Assembly (NCBI GenBank): GCA_905221605.1
Contig: CAJNDS010000335.1
Coordinates: 542,703-606,702, forward strand
Source of the DNA: Symbiodinium natans
Lineage: Eukaryota; Sar; Dinophyceae; Suessiales; Symbiodiniaceae
DNA length: 64,000 nucleotides
Direction of reading: 5' to 3'
Position 1 is the first letter of the stretch, and each line of letters opens with the position of its first letter. The translations under genes and the position numbers were made by a program. The notes under the pieces are model-generated. The model ran no database searches, was not told where the DNA came from, and was given only the letters and a program-made list of their open reading frames with translations. Below, in pieces: positions 20,496 to 31,415 of this stretch.

Positions 20496-20584
20496 TTGCT
20501 GCTGGAGAGAGGCAACCCCGAATCCAGCTCTACCACGGCATCGCAAGTCAGCCGCAGCCTTGGCAAAGTCAAAACACTCCCCGA
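20496..20584 (-). CDS. Candidate exon, VGECFDFAKAAADLRC
   Basis: Minus-strand frame EVGECFDFAKAAADLRCRGR then AGFGVASLQQQ. Donor CAGCAA|GTGCAT; the acceptor is probably CATGGAAG|T. The frame is open on both sides for some distance, so exact ends are uncertain. Confidence 0.45.
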
Positions 20585-20799
20585 CTTCCATGATGGAACG
20601 GTGCGGAGGCCCTATACTATGCCCTGGTTTAGGGTTTTGGGTTTGGGGTTAGGCCCGCAACACAAGAAGAGTATTCTGAAAACCTCATTGGTGATGGCTT
20701 AGGGTTTTGGGCAAGTTCTTGGTTTGTCTTAGTCACTGGCCTTTGTCTCTAGATTGACAAATAGGCATTGAATTGACAAAAGTGAACTTACGTAATCTA

Positions 20800-20889
20800 G
20801 ACCCAAGAGTAACCTAGGAATAAACCGGATACCCTTTTTGTTTTGAAGAGAGGGAAATTTAATACTAACTAAGGGCCTACTCTGGGTCC
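20800..20889. mobile_element. Palindromic element, GACCC-GAGTAACCTAGG family
   Basis: Left end GACCCAAGAGTAACCTAGGAA and right end GGGCCTACTCTGGGTC are inverted. Relatives are at 44434-44616 and, shorter, at 50846-50909. Confidence 0.5.
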
Positions 20890-20944
20890 AAGATACTTTG
20901 AAAATTGAATGTTCCCAAAAAGCTTCGTGTTCTGGTACATTATT

Positions 20945-21190
20945 AAGAAGCCCAGCAATTGTTTACAATTACAAAACATATGTTTAACAATTGTTAGAAA
21001 ACAAAACATTTGTTCAACAATTGTTTAACAATTGTTTAACAATTGTTAAAAACAAAACATTTGTTCAACAATTGTTTAACAATTGTTTAACGATTGTTTA
21101 ACAATTGTTTAACAATTGTTTAACAATTGTTTAACAATTGTTTAACAATTGTTGGGAAAAACAACATTTGTCTATCAATTGTTTATAAAT
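20945..21190 (+). repeat. CAATTG satellite, left end of unit 1
   Basis: Eleven-base units TTTAACAATTG, with interspersed AAAACAAAACATTTGTTC. The motif is itself a palindrome around CAATTG. Its strand sense is opposite to the blocks at 24510-24575 and 28058-28350. Confidence 0.9.
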
Positions 21191-21398
21191 ACCGAACATT
21201 TGTATAACAATAATTTGCACAAAAACAACATTGGTTTATCAATTTCTTGACACTTCCAGCAAAACATGTTGTGGCCAAGGCATCGGTGACGGAGTCAGTA
21301 TGCAACTGCATGGCGTGGCGGTGCTAAGGCTAAGATTCAAGGCGGAAGGCAAACTAGGCTCCCAGCTGACTGAAATATTTGCAATCCTTTTGCAAATT

Positions 21399-22631
21399 CT
21401 AGGGCCGTATAAAACTCCGTACGCAAACAAAAACGAACGAGCCCACAAAATCTTGGACTTGAGTCTTGAGTGTCACTACAGCCCAGCGCAACTCGCTTTT
21501 TTGCGCCAAGCCCCAGTCTCGATGACCAGATACCTTGCTGATCCTTGCTGTACAGCGCAAGAGTGCCGCAAGAGGGCTGAACACCTTGGATTTTAGAAAC
21601 TGACACTGCTTCATGGCCAGGAGAGCGTTCACCGCTGGCCGAACCTGGTCGCAGACCGTGTGAACTCCCTGACTTGGAGAGCGAACGTCAACTACTTTGC
21701 CTGCTGCACTCCGAAGATCCTCAAGCGCTGCAGTGAACGCTTCGCGTGTTAGCTGGAATTCTTCCTCTGCCTCCCCACCGTGCACTTTCTCAGCAGCCAT
21801 GGCAAGAAGTGCCTTGCCACTTTCATGCTGCAAGAAGAAGCGGGTCAGGCCATGCAAACTATCTAGGTTGGCGGAAGAAGAGCTTTGAATCGATTGGACC
21901 TGCGATCGCAAGGCACGCATGTCGCTCATGTCCAACACAACGAAAACAGTCTCAGCCTGCTGAGAGACAGCTTTGGCCAGAAAGCTGCCGTCGCTGGACG
22001 CTTGTCGGCGCTTGCTAAGCTCCAAGCTTCGTGGAGATTGGGAGTGAGCTCTTCAGTGATGCCAGCTGACACTTTCACGTGGATCTCTTTCTCAGTCACT
22101 CTCCTGAGCACTGCCAACAACCTGTTGCCCACTTCGACTTCGAGATAACCTTGAAGTGACTCCAGGTCTGTGTCATGAAGAAGAAGCTTCGTCACCTGCT
22201 CGTTCTCCCGCGACAGAATTGCGCAGAAGGCTTCAAAGTCACCATGCAAAGAAGCCTCGTCGGCCTTCGCCATCAAACTTTTCATGACGAAACCTGGCCC
22301 AAGGCCGGAGCCCAGTGCCTCCAAGCCTGCACAGTTTTCAAGGCGACCAAGGAACTCCTCTGGCTCCGGGGAAGGGTTTGGCATAAAGGCAATCAAGTCT
22401 GAGAGGGCGGTGCCAAGATGAATCAGCTGGTCGAGCTCTTGAAGATGCTCGCTGAAAGCATCCTTGTTCGGGCTCTTCTCCAGTTTCTTAACGTTTTCTT
22501 TCGCAGGCTTGAGCATGCTGTTGAGCTCGGCCACGCGCTTTTGGCAATGTGACTTGTACTCTTTGCTAGCCATCTGGCTGTGGGACATCAGCTTGTCTGC
22601 AAGGTCCAGGCTGGCCAGCTTCCCCTTTAAC
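21399..22631 (-). pseudogene. Helical protein fragment, frame-shifted
   Basis: The exon opens at 22631 after a clear acceptor GCGTTTCCAG|G. It then reads LKGKLASLDLADKLMSHSQM and continues with long amphipathic helices (for example HLQELDQLIHLGTALSDLIA) down to about 22030. The protein sense then moves to another frame, ELSKRRQASSDGSFLAKAVS, which runs to a stop at 21399. The switch lies at AAGCTTGGAGCTTAGC, where a short repeated AGCTT could explain a slip. No known domain is recognised. The upstream intron contains a 90-bp tandem repeat and the poly-C minisatellite. It may be a decayed copy or a real gene with an assembly indel. Confidence 0.45.
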
Positions 22632-22689
22632 CTGGAAACGCAATATAGTGGTTTGGTTTGAAACTTGCTTAGGATCAAGCAAGCCTTTG

Positions 22690-22985
22690 AGGGATGGAAA
22701 CACGATAAACGCGAAAACAGGAAGCAGCGCGCGTGCGCACAAGATGCTTGAAAGTAGGCACAACCTTCCCTCCAAGCTGGCTGCTTGTCTACATGTTTGG
22801 AAACAGGAAGCAACGCAGACAAGGTGCTTGAAATAGGCACAGCCTGTCCTCCCAGCTGTTTTGTCCCAGCTGTTTTGTTGGCATGTTTTGAAAATTGAAA
22901 CAGGAGGCAACGCGAACAAGCTGCTTGAAAACAGGCGCAACCTGTCCTCCCAGCTGTTTATAGTTCACATGTTTCGAGAACAGGG
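22690..22985. repeat. Tandem repeat, unit about 85-95 bp
   Basis: Three diverged units built from AACAGGAAGCAACGC, AAGGTGCTTGAAA, CACAACCTGTCCTCCCAGCTG and CATGTTT, just upstream (in minus sense) of the acceptor at 22632. Confidence 0.8.
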
Positions 22986-22989
22986 CGCA

Positions 22990-24370
22990 ACATGTACGCA
23001 CCCCCCCCCCCCCCCCCTCCAGCCTCCAGAAGCAAACAGTTCAGGCACACGAAATCTTTGCAGCCTTTAAACTTCAACCCCCCCCCCCCCCCCTCCCAGC
23101 CCTCCAGCAGCAAACAGTTAAGGCACCGAAATCTCTGCAGCCTTAAACCCCCCCCCGCGTCCAGCCCTCCAGTAGCGAACAATTAAGGCACCGAAATCCC
23201 TGCAGCCTTAAACTTCAACCCCCCCCCCCCCCCCCGCAGAGATTTCGGTGCGCCTTAACTGTTTGCTTCAAGGCTGAGGGGTTGAAGTTTAAGGCTACAA
23301 AAATTTCGGTGCCTTAACTGTTTGCTTCTGGAGGGCTGGAGGGGGGGGGGTTGAAGTTTAAGGCTGCAGAGATTTCGGTGCCGTAACTGTTTGCTTCTGG
23401 AGGGCTGGAGGGGGGGGGAGGTTGAAGTTTATGGCTGCAGAGATTTCGGTGCCTTAACTGTTTGCTTCTGGAGGGCTGGAGGGGGGGGGGTTGAAGTTTA
23501 AGGCTGCAGAGATTTCGGTGCCGTAACTGTTTGCTTCTGGAGGGCTGGAGGGGGGGGGAGGTTGAAGTTTATGGCTGCAGAGATTTCGGTGCCTTAACTG
23601 TTTGCTTCTGGAGGGCTGGAGGGGAGCCTTAAACTTCAACCCCGCCCCCCCCCTCCAGCCCTCCAGAAGCAAACAGGCACCGAAATCTCTGCAGCCTTAA
23701 ACTTCAACCCCCCTCCCCTCCCAGCTCTCCAGCAGCAAACAGTTAAGACACCGAAATCTTTGCAGCCTTAAACTTTCAACCCCCCCCCCCCCTTCCAGCC
23801 CTGCAGAAGCAAACAGTTAAGGAAAGAATCTCTGCAGCCCTGAAACTTCAACCCCCCCCCCCCCTCCAGCCCTCGAGAAGCAAACAGTTAACTTCAGCCC
23901 TGCAGAAGCAAACAGTTAAGGCACGAAATCTCGGCAGCCTTAAACAACATCCCCCCCCCCTCCAGCCCTCAGAAGCAAAACAGTTAGGCACCGAATCTCT
24001 GCAGCCTTAAACTTCAACCCCTCCACCCCCCCCCCCCCCCCCCCCCCCCCCCACCCACCCGCCTGCAGAGCAAACTGTTAAGGCAACGAAATGCCTTAAA
24101 CTTCAACCTCCCCCCCCCTCCAGCCCTCAGAAGCAAAGGCACCGAAATCTCTGCAGCCTTAAACTTCAACCCCCCGCCCCCTGCAGCCCTCCAGAAGCAA
24201 ACAGTTAAGGCACCGAAATCTCTGCAGCCTTAAACTTCAACCCCTCCCCCCCCCCCCCCCCCCCCCCCCCCCCCTGCAGCCCTGCAGAAGCAAACAGTTA
24301 AGGCACCGAAATCTCGGCAGCGTTAAACTTCAACCTCCCCCCCCACCCTCCAGCCCTCCAGAAGCAAACC
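22990..24370. repeat. Poly-C minisatellite with inverted core
   Basis: A unit of roughly 65-75 bp: GCAGCCTTAAACTTCAACC, a C-run of 8-30, TCCAGCCCTCCAGAAGC, AAACAGTTAAGGCACCG, AAATCTCT. About six units between 23239 and 23632 are reversed (G-runs, TTAAGGCTGCAGAGATTTCG), giving a palindromic array. C-run lengths vary widely and may be wrong in the assembly. Confidence 0.9.
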
Positions 24371-24509
24371 TGAAGTGACCCACAAGTTTCAGCCTGGATC
24401 AAGCAGACACACAAGCACCAGCCCGTGTGGGCGCACGCGCGCGCGGGGCGCGCACACAAACTCGAGCCATGAAACGCCGCCAAAAAGTAGATTGCGAAAA
24501 TTTGAGCAT

Positions 24510-24575
24510 CCGGAATTGGCACACAATTGCCAAACAATTGCGAAACAAATGCCAAACAATTGACACAACAAATGC
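24510..24575 (-). repeat. CAATTG satellite, right end of unit 1
   Basis: CAAACAATTGCGAAACAAATG-type units, the inverted sense of the block at 20945-21190. Confidence 0.75.
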
Positions 24576-24579
24576 CAGA

Positions 24580-24699
24580 GAAACGATGTGTAGAGAAACC
24601 CCCAGGATGTGTAGAGAAAATTTAAGCATGTTAATTAAAGTCAAAGGAAAACCAAGAAACGATATGTAGAGAAACCCCCAGGATGTGTAGAGAAAATTT
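24580..24699. repeat. 44-bp direct repeat pair between the two units
   Basis: Copies at 24580-24623 and 24656-24699 differ at one base. They begin GAAACGATGTGTAGAGAAAC and end AGAGAAAATTT. They sit exactly between the outward-facing ends of the two CAATTG-bounded units. Confidence 0.9.
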
Positions 24700-24702
24700 C
24701 CG

Positions 24703-24775
24703 GACAATTGTTTTAACATTTGTTTGGGCAATTGTTACAATTGTTTAGCATTTGTTTAGGTAATTGTTTAAACAT
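24703..24775 (+). repeat. CAATTG satellite, left end of unit 2
   Basis: ACAATTGTTTTAACATTTG and GGCAATTGTTACAATTG units in the same sense as 20945-21190 and inverted relative to 28058-28350. Confidence 0.75.
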
Positions 24776-25410
24776 AACTTCAAATTCTAGTATTATGATT
24801 TATGATTTACAATATTTTACGATTGCGCATGACCTATGCTGCCAGGCTGACCTGCACCCTAAACCCTAAACCCTAAACCCTAAACCCTAAACCCTCTGCC
24901 ACCGCTCTCAAGTGACTCAAATCCAGTAACACTCATTCACTGCAGACGTGTGACGCTTGCCTGCACCACCCTTTTTTTGCTGCCCGCACCTCAAAGTTTA
25001 ACGTTCACTGGGACAAGCACTGGACAAGCACTGGACAAGCACTGACCTGGCCCAAGGCCCAGCTCTGCACTAGCCAAAAAGTCTTCAGCACTCTGAAGTG
25101 ATTCCAGTGAGGGAACAGTCATAGTCAGTGCAGACATCTGACGCTTTTCTGCACCGCCCGGTTTGCTGCCCGCACCCTAGACCCTAAGCCCTAAACCCTA
25201 TATCCCAAACCCTAAACTCTAAACAACTGACTTTGCCCTACACTGGCCCTAGCCCCTAAACCCCAAACCCCTCTGAGTCCAATGCTCACAGGGACAAGCA
25301 GGGCAGGCACTGACCCGGCCCAAGGCCCTCACAAGCTCTAAAGAGAAAGCAAGCCCTTCGAGGCATGAAGTTACACAACCGGCCTGCGCTGCCCTGCCAG
25401 ACGATCGAGC

Positions 25411-27819
25411 TCAGGCTCGTCTAGGCCATGGGCAAAGTGATGGAGGCGGGTGCCACCTAAAGACAAATGGTGAGTCCTTTTCTTGCCTCGGGCCTGCCAC
25501 AAGCCAGCGCTTGAGGCGGAGCTTGCGCTCTGCATCTGACAGGGTTTGTGAGGAGATGCTCTTTTTGCACGACGTGCCTTGCACGTCGTTGGTGTTTTGA
25601 TGGCAGTTGCACATGGCTTCCCATCCGACATGCACGCCTGAGCGGCGCAGAGGAGAAATGTAGAAAATGCCCCAGGCTTCCCCGCTGGAGGCGTTGCGTC
25701 CGCCAGGCAGGGGACCCATCCGGGGAGCTGCGCTTGATTTGCTTGGCTCTGTGGTTGCTGCCTCGAGCTCAGCCTCAGCTGCTTTTGCTTCTGCTGCTGA
25801 CAGAACCCGCTCGAAGAGCGCTTGAAAGTCTTCGTTCTCACTGTCGTCCCAGGCAGAGTCAACATCGCTGGCCGCTGACTCCGAATCCGAGCGCGTCTCT
25901 TCCAGACCTTGCAGTTTTGCCTCCTCGCGGAGCTTGGCTTTGGCTTTGGCACTTTGGCCGCTTTTGCCTTTGCTAATTTTGCGAGGCTTGGCCTTGCTTG
26001 GGTGGCTCTGGCGGCGAGCATCATAATTGTTTTCGGTTGTGGCTCCATGATGTCGAAAGCCTGCAGGGCAAGCTCCGATTCCTCGCCGAAAGTCGCCCGC
26101 CCCTTCTCCTCCCCATGAACCGGATGCGCTGCAACGATGTCGAACCTGGCAAAATGCCGCACTCCCACCTCTCACCTTTGCAACTCCCAATCCGAAGCCA
26201 ACCGGGCCAGCCTGGCGAGAAACACACTTTCGCTTTCAATTCTAAACTCTGGTCTGTCAGCTGTTGGATCTGTGCAGCCGAAGGACATTGCAACGCCCTC
26301 TGATCTGAAGCAAGGTCCTGAGACTCGTCACGATAGAGATGGAGGACTGCTGCTTGCAAAGGCGAAACGAAGTGTGTTAAACAACACAGCTCCAACAAAG
26401 CTGGTGTTCGTTTCGGCTGAAAAAAGGGCGAGGATGAGCGGCTCTTGGTCTTGACCGGAGGCTGTCGTAGTTCTGGGCGAGTGGCGCAAGACTACCTTCC
26501 AGAAGAGGTCACGCAAACTTTCCATGGTGGGCCTGCTACCTTCAGGCAAGCAGTGTTCGCAGCCATTGACAGTGCACACCGGAAAGAAGGGTGAAGGTTC
26601 TGGAGGAGCGCCCTCGAAACTCTCCCAAGCTTCTGGTTGCAACGCATTGTGATTCTGATGAAACTGCTTGGCGTCTCTGCCCACCCTGTTGCACTCATTG
26701 GCCACAACATGTCGGGCCAAAGCAAAGCCCTCAGAGCTTCCGATGCCCCACGGGGCCCCGTCTTGCTTTACAGGTTCTGCGGCACTCGGGTCGGCTGCCG
26801 CAGCCTCGAGGTTGCGAGCCCGAGCCAGGTTTCTCCACATGGCTTTGTCGGCCTGCGCCCAACTGCGACTAAGCTCTGCGCTTCGCTGATCTCTGGGCGA
26901 CTGGTTCAGTTCTGGCCGCTGACGGAACATATCTTGTTGGAATGCGTGCCAGCCGTTCTGCCCTTTGCCTGCTAGCTTACCTTTTGTCCACACAGGGCGC
27001 CTCATGTTCACTCTTGCTGGCTTCTGTTTCAAGATTTTTCGCCGCCACTACTGCACACGACGCTGGAACATGTGACTGCAATGCTTTGATGCAATTGTAC
27101 TGAGCCTGGGTCTGGGGCCTCGCTCCTTTCCCTTGCTCCACTCAGTCAGCCTGGAGAACATACGCTCATTGAAGGTGGATGTTGGAACCACCCTGGCAAA
27201 CATAGCTTGCAGTAAGTCTGAGGCATCGTCTTCTAAAAGAGAAGCAGGACTCACACAAATGTCACGCAGCTTCATTGCAAATGCATCTAAGCAGCAATCC
27301 GGCAAATCAAACAAGTCACCAGCGCAACGTTGCTTCTCTGCTTCGCTGGCTTCTGGATCGGCCAGAACTGCAAGCTTCCAAGGGGTACTGGGTCCAAGGA
27401 AATAACAATTTGCGCCAAAGCTGACCTATCACAACGCAAAAGCCCCTTCTTGCTGTTCGCAACCTGGCCTGAGGCCATGTCAAGACCGGGCCAAAGGCCA
27501 AAACTGCTGGGCCCCATTCATCATGATTTGTGTTGAAAAACAAATCAGCTAAGCTGGCCATCGCCTTTTTGGCTGGATTCTCTGCGGCCTTGCAAAAACA
27601 AGCAGCAGTTAGGGAAGGCTCGTTGTCAATTTCCACTGAGGCTGCGTCCTGTCCATCTGGGTCAGGCGACTCCCGATCGGGCAACCACGTAGCATGTTTA
27701 AATAGGGAATACTGAATGTTCATGATCGGAGCTGTCAACACCACCCAAACAGAGGTCGCCCATTTAGAAAACCCATCTTGCATGAACAGACCTGCCTTGC
27801 TGAGGCGGAGCCTGGCCAA
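25411..27819 (-). pseudogene. Broken relative of the 2-8 kb transposon-like protein
   Basis: Protein sense can be followed from 27819 to 25411 only by changing frame at least three times and reading through a TAG at 27050-27048. In order there is a hydrophobic start (KWATSVWVVLTAPIMNIQYS), then PDCCLDAFAMKLRDI and VVPTSTFNERMFSRLTEWSK, which resembles the hAT-type dimerisation segment. Next come RRPVWTKGK and GWHAFQQDMFRQRPE with KAMWRNLARARN, HMG-box-like. Then follow NGCEHCLPEGS, FDIVAAHPVHGEEKGRA, an acidic SDSESAASDVDSAWDD tract and a final Cys/His domain, VGWEAMCNCHQN...TSCKK...LRLKRWLVAG. The last domain matches in spacing the one near residue 641 of the gene at 4868-2181. It is a decayed or mis-assembled repeat copy. 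Confidence 0.6.
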
Positions 27820-28057
27820 TCTTCTCCAAGCCTGGGACTCCTGTAGCGGTGCTCCAACCCTGGCACCTTCATCCTACCCCCAGTCTTTCCACTGAAAGCC
27901 CTGATCACCTGGCCCCTCTTTGCCCCATCACCTATCCACCACCAAGAACCCAGCACAGCCAAAGGCATCAAGTCTGTCACATATTAGCAGTGGGAAACCA
28001 ATTGAATGAAAATGGGTAAATGTTTGTTTCGTTTCGGAGACAAGAAATCTCAAACAA

Positions 28058-28350
28058 ATGTTCAAAGTTGTGAACTATTGCCAAACAATTGACAAACAAA
28101 TGTTCAAAGTTATGAACTATTGCCAAACAATTGTCAAACAAATGTTGAAACTTATGAACTATTGCCAAACAATTGTCAAACAAATGTTTCAAAGTTATGA
28201 ACTATTGCCAAACAATTGTCAAACAAATGTTGAAACTTATGAACTATTGCCAAACAATTGTCAAACAAATGTTGAAACTTATGAACTATTGCCAAACAAT
28301 TGTCAAACAAATGTTGAAACTTATGAACTATTGCCAAACTAATTTCAAAC
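28058..28350 (-). repeat. 42-bp tandem repeat, right end of unit 2
   Basis: About seven copies of a 42-bp unit containing ATGAACTATTGCCAAACAAT and TGTCAAACAAATGTTGAAAC. Because 42 is a multiple of three, a long false open frame (MNYCQTIVKQ repeated) results. Confidence 0.95.
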
Positions 28351-29035
28351 AAATGTCTAAACTTATGTCTATTTCTCAAGTGCGTGGTCAACAGAAGCTT
28401 CTTAAAAACATTCAACTTTGAAAAAGCAAACTCGCAAATTTCATACTGAAGCTCCAAAATCACGTGCCGCTGGGAAATCCGTCATTTCTGCGCCCAAGAA
28501 CAACGAAAGATCCGAACCGAAACCCTAAACCCTTAACCCAAGCCACTGCTTCCGACACTAAACCCTAATCAATCACCCTAATCAATCAGCCCGTTACGGG
28601 CCCTACGGGCAAAAGACTGCAAAAAACCCTAGAAAAACAAAAACAAAAGCAGCTTTTTCCACAAGCAGAATCTTAAGGTAGCTACATGGTCCCGCCCTTC
28701 AACGGGCACCCTTATACACCTCGTATCTATGTACTCTAAGGGCTCATAATGGTACTTATAACCCCAATCATAACTCTAACTTATAAGCCCCCTAAGTCCT
28801 CTAAGTAGGTTGTAAGTAGACTTATGGTTGGGGATATAAGTAGCCATGAACCTCCAAGAAGGGACCATATTGAAGGCCCAGAACAACTCCCCAGCCCCAA
28901 GCCCTAAGCCCCAAACCCTCCACCCAAAACCTTATACCTTAAAGCTCTCACCGTCCTAAACCCTAAACCCTAAACCCTAAACCCTAAACCCTAAACCCTA
29001 AACCCTAAACCCTAAACCCTAAACCCTAAACTCGC
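28351..29035. other. Spacer with palindrome and telomere block
   Basis: AT-rich flank of unit 2, a palindromic element at 28748-28848 and a (CCCTAAA)n block at 28955-29032. No gene seen. Confidence 0.5.
28748..28848. mobile_element. Palindromic element, ACTTATAACCCCAA family
   Basis: ATGGTACTTATAACCCCAAT at the left pairs with the right end, whose reverse complement begins ATGGCTACTTATATCCCCAA. The total is about 101 bp. Confidence 0.5.
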
Positions 29036-29111
29036 CCCAAGAAACAGCTCCGTAGCCGCTTTCAGCTCCTTGTTGGCCTTACCGGCCCGCATCTGCTGAT
29101 CCATGTTGCTC
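29036..29111 (-). CDS. Candidate exon, SNMDQQMRAGKANKELK
   Basis: Minus-strand frame SNMDQQMRAGKANKELKAAT then ELFLG. The donor GGG|GCGAGTTTAGGG is a near-ideal GC-type site (GCGAGT) running straight into telomere heptamers. The acceptor is CTGTAAG|G, preceded in the minus sense by CCCTAAA units. This is one of the clearest cases of an exon framed by telomere-motif introns. Confidence 0.55.
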
Positions 29112-29519
29112 CTTACAGGGACTCAAGCGGAGAGTTGAGGGGGTTTAGGCGGTTTAGGGTTTAGGGTTTAGGGTTTAGGGTTTAGGGTTTAGGGTTTCGG
29201 GTTTAGGGGGTACCCCTATATCCCCGCATATACCCCTTCAGGGATTGTGCAAGGTACCTCATTCCCTCATTCCCTACTAACCAACAGTAAGTAAACCCGA
29301 AACCCTACACTTCCTCAACCGCCCTAAGAGCCCTAAGAGCCTTAAAGCCGCAAAAGCCTTGGATTCCCTAAGAGCCCCAAGAGCCCTAAAAGCCCGAAGA
29401 GCCCTAAGAGCCCTAGAAGCCCCAAAAGCCCTAAAAGCCGCAAAACCCCAATCTCTCAGACTCAACTCTGAACTGTCAGGGGGGTTCCTCAATGCAGCGT
29501 GGAGAAAAAAGCCCATCGC

Positions 29520-29577
29520 GGTGAGAACTGTGAAGTTCAGCAGCTCCACAATGGCAGTCACCTCGTCCAAGCATGAG
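29520..29577 (-). CDS. Candidate exon, SCLDEVTAIVELLNFTVLT
   Basis: Strong acceptor TTTCAACCCCCTTGGCCAG|C. The frame SCLDEVTAIVELLNFTVLT is hydrophobic and helical, and a GC donor (GCGATG) is possible at its end, but the frame also stays open further. Confidence 0.45.
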
Positions 29578-30192
29578 CTGGCCAAGGGGGTTGAAAGTGA
29601 GTTGAACTTTAGGTTTCGGCTTTAGGGCCTTATGGGTTTTAGAGTGTTAGGGTGGAAGGGGGCATCTCCTTTTCTAGGGTTTAGGCTTACTTGGTTCAGG
29701 GGACCTTCTTTCTGCCAGGTGCGCGAAACGGGGCATTCCTGCCCATTGGGACGGCAAGGACATGGGGGACAAGTTGAATGCTCGAAATGATGGCAGGCGT
29801 GGTGAAAGATGACATGGAAGAGTGTGTTTACGCGGGGGTTCACAGACTTCTTGGCATGTACTCTTGTGACAGCGTGTCTTGTTCCAGAAACGTCAAACAT
29901 CCTTGGGCAGAATGCTCTACAGGAAAGCAAAACACTCCCCTTGCTACGGCAAACTAAGGGTATTTCGGCTGGAGCCAAACCCCCCCCCCCCCCTATACAT
30001 CATAAGTGTCAAACTCTGACTGGCAGTTCTAAAAATGATGGTCCATTCTTGGGCACCCTGCATACTTGGGGCCACCTTGTAATACTTTGCAACAGTGGGT
30101 CCAAGACTATGGCCCCTCTCGACCCCCGGTGTAGCCCTCAACCCTAAACCCTGAATCCTAAACCCTGACCCTACACCCTATAAACCCTAAAC

Positions 30193-30290
30193 CCAGAAAG
30201 GGTTCAAGGTGTGGCCATGGCGCGACCGGGCTCGCCCACGGCGTGACGAAGTCCTCGTTCGCGTTAATCCTCGCGGCCGCCGCTCGCGGG
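30193..30290 (-). CDS. Candidate exon, RINANEDFVTPWASP
   Basis: Frame PRAAAARINANEDFVTPWAS then PVAPWPHLEPFL. The acceptor is CCCCTAAG|C and the donor is CTGG|GTTTAGGG, where the intron begins with the telomere heptamer. Confidence 0.45.
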
Positions 30291-30718
30291 CTTAGGGGTT
30301 TGGGGTTTAGGGTTGGGGGTTTAGGGTTTACGATTTAGGGTTTAGGGTTTAGGGTTTAGGGTTAGAAGCTGTTGGGGTCTTAGGTTTTGAGGTATAGGAT
30401 TTTAGGGTGTAGGATTTTAGGGATTCAGGTTTGAGTCTTTTCAGGGTTTTAGGCTTTCGGGTTCTAGGTTTGTAGAGTCTATGCTCTTAGGGGTTTTAGG
30501 GTTTTGGTTATAGAGTCAAAAAAGCAAGTCCCCTGTTTATATATCAGACGGATCCAAGTGGAAACCTAAACCCTAAACCCTAAACCCTAAACCCTCAACC
30601 CTAAACCCTCAACCCTAAACCCTAAAAAGGGTACCCTTTTGGCTTAAAGGGGCTTGCAAGGGAACCTTGGAACCTTGGCCCTCAAAAGGGAATAAGGGCG
30701 TACCCTGGGCCCTAGTAG

Positions 30719-30791
30719 CCCTAAACCCTAAACCCTAAACCCTAAACCCTAAACCCTAAACCCTAAACCCTAAACCCTAAACCCTAAACCT
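30719..30791 (-). repeat. (CCCTAAA)n block
   Basis: Ten heptamers, followed by degenerate units. Confidence 0.95.
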
Positions 30792-31060
30792 ACGCCCGCA
30801 ACCCTAAACCCTAAAAAAGGGGACTAAGGGCCTACTCTGTCGGGAGGGTGGGCGGGTGGGGGGAGGAGGGCTGGAGGGCGCGGGATTTTAGGGTAGTTGC
30901 AGGGTCACTTAATTTCAAGGGTTCTGAAGTACTGCTACTTGCTTAAGAACCAAAGAATATGCTGCATATACACATATACTACTCGCCCTTGTTAGGAAGC
31001 AGCACAAAAAATGCTCGAAACCCTTTCACCCCCCTTGAGACCCTTAAGAACGCTAAGACA

Positions 31061-31167
31061 CCCTAGACCCTAAACCCTAAAACCTAAACCCTAAACCCTA
31101 AACCCTAAACCCTAAACCCTAAACCCTAAACCCTAAACCCTAAACCCTAAACCCTAAACCCTAAACG
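31061..31167 (-). repeat. (CCCTAAA)n block
   Basis: About 14 heptamers with one CCCTAAAA variant. Confidence 0.95.
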
Positions 31168-31269
31168 CCCCAAAAGCTTGGCTTCAAGACCTCACACTGC
31201 TGAACCCCCGGGCTCCTAACGATGTTCTGAAACACCTGCAGCGGCGCCGGGTGTGCAAGCTTGCGTCGT

Positions 31270-31309
<40 letters not shown>

Positions 31310-31319
31310 GTATGTATAC

Positions 31320-31358
<39 letters not shown>

Positions 31359-31415
31359 CACATACATAAATATATATATATATACATTTATATATATATA
31401 TATACATGTATATGT
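31270..31415. repeat. (AC)n followed by (AT)n microsatellite
   Basis: About eleven AC units, then interrupted AT units with periodic C/G, long enough to extrude a hairpin. Tyr/Ile-rich open frames are artefacts. Confidence 0.97.

Noticed and set aside
28058-28350. CRISPR-like array
   Set aside because: The units are contiguous tandem repeats with no unique spacers.
28058-28420. Open frames of a 14-residue repeat (MNYCQTIVKQ)
   Set aside because: A 42-bp satellite gives them; nothing suggests translation.
29277-29450. Ala/Arg/Leu-rich frames
   Set aside because: They are translations of CCCTAAGAGC-type decamers.
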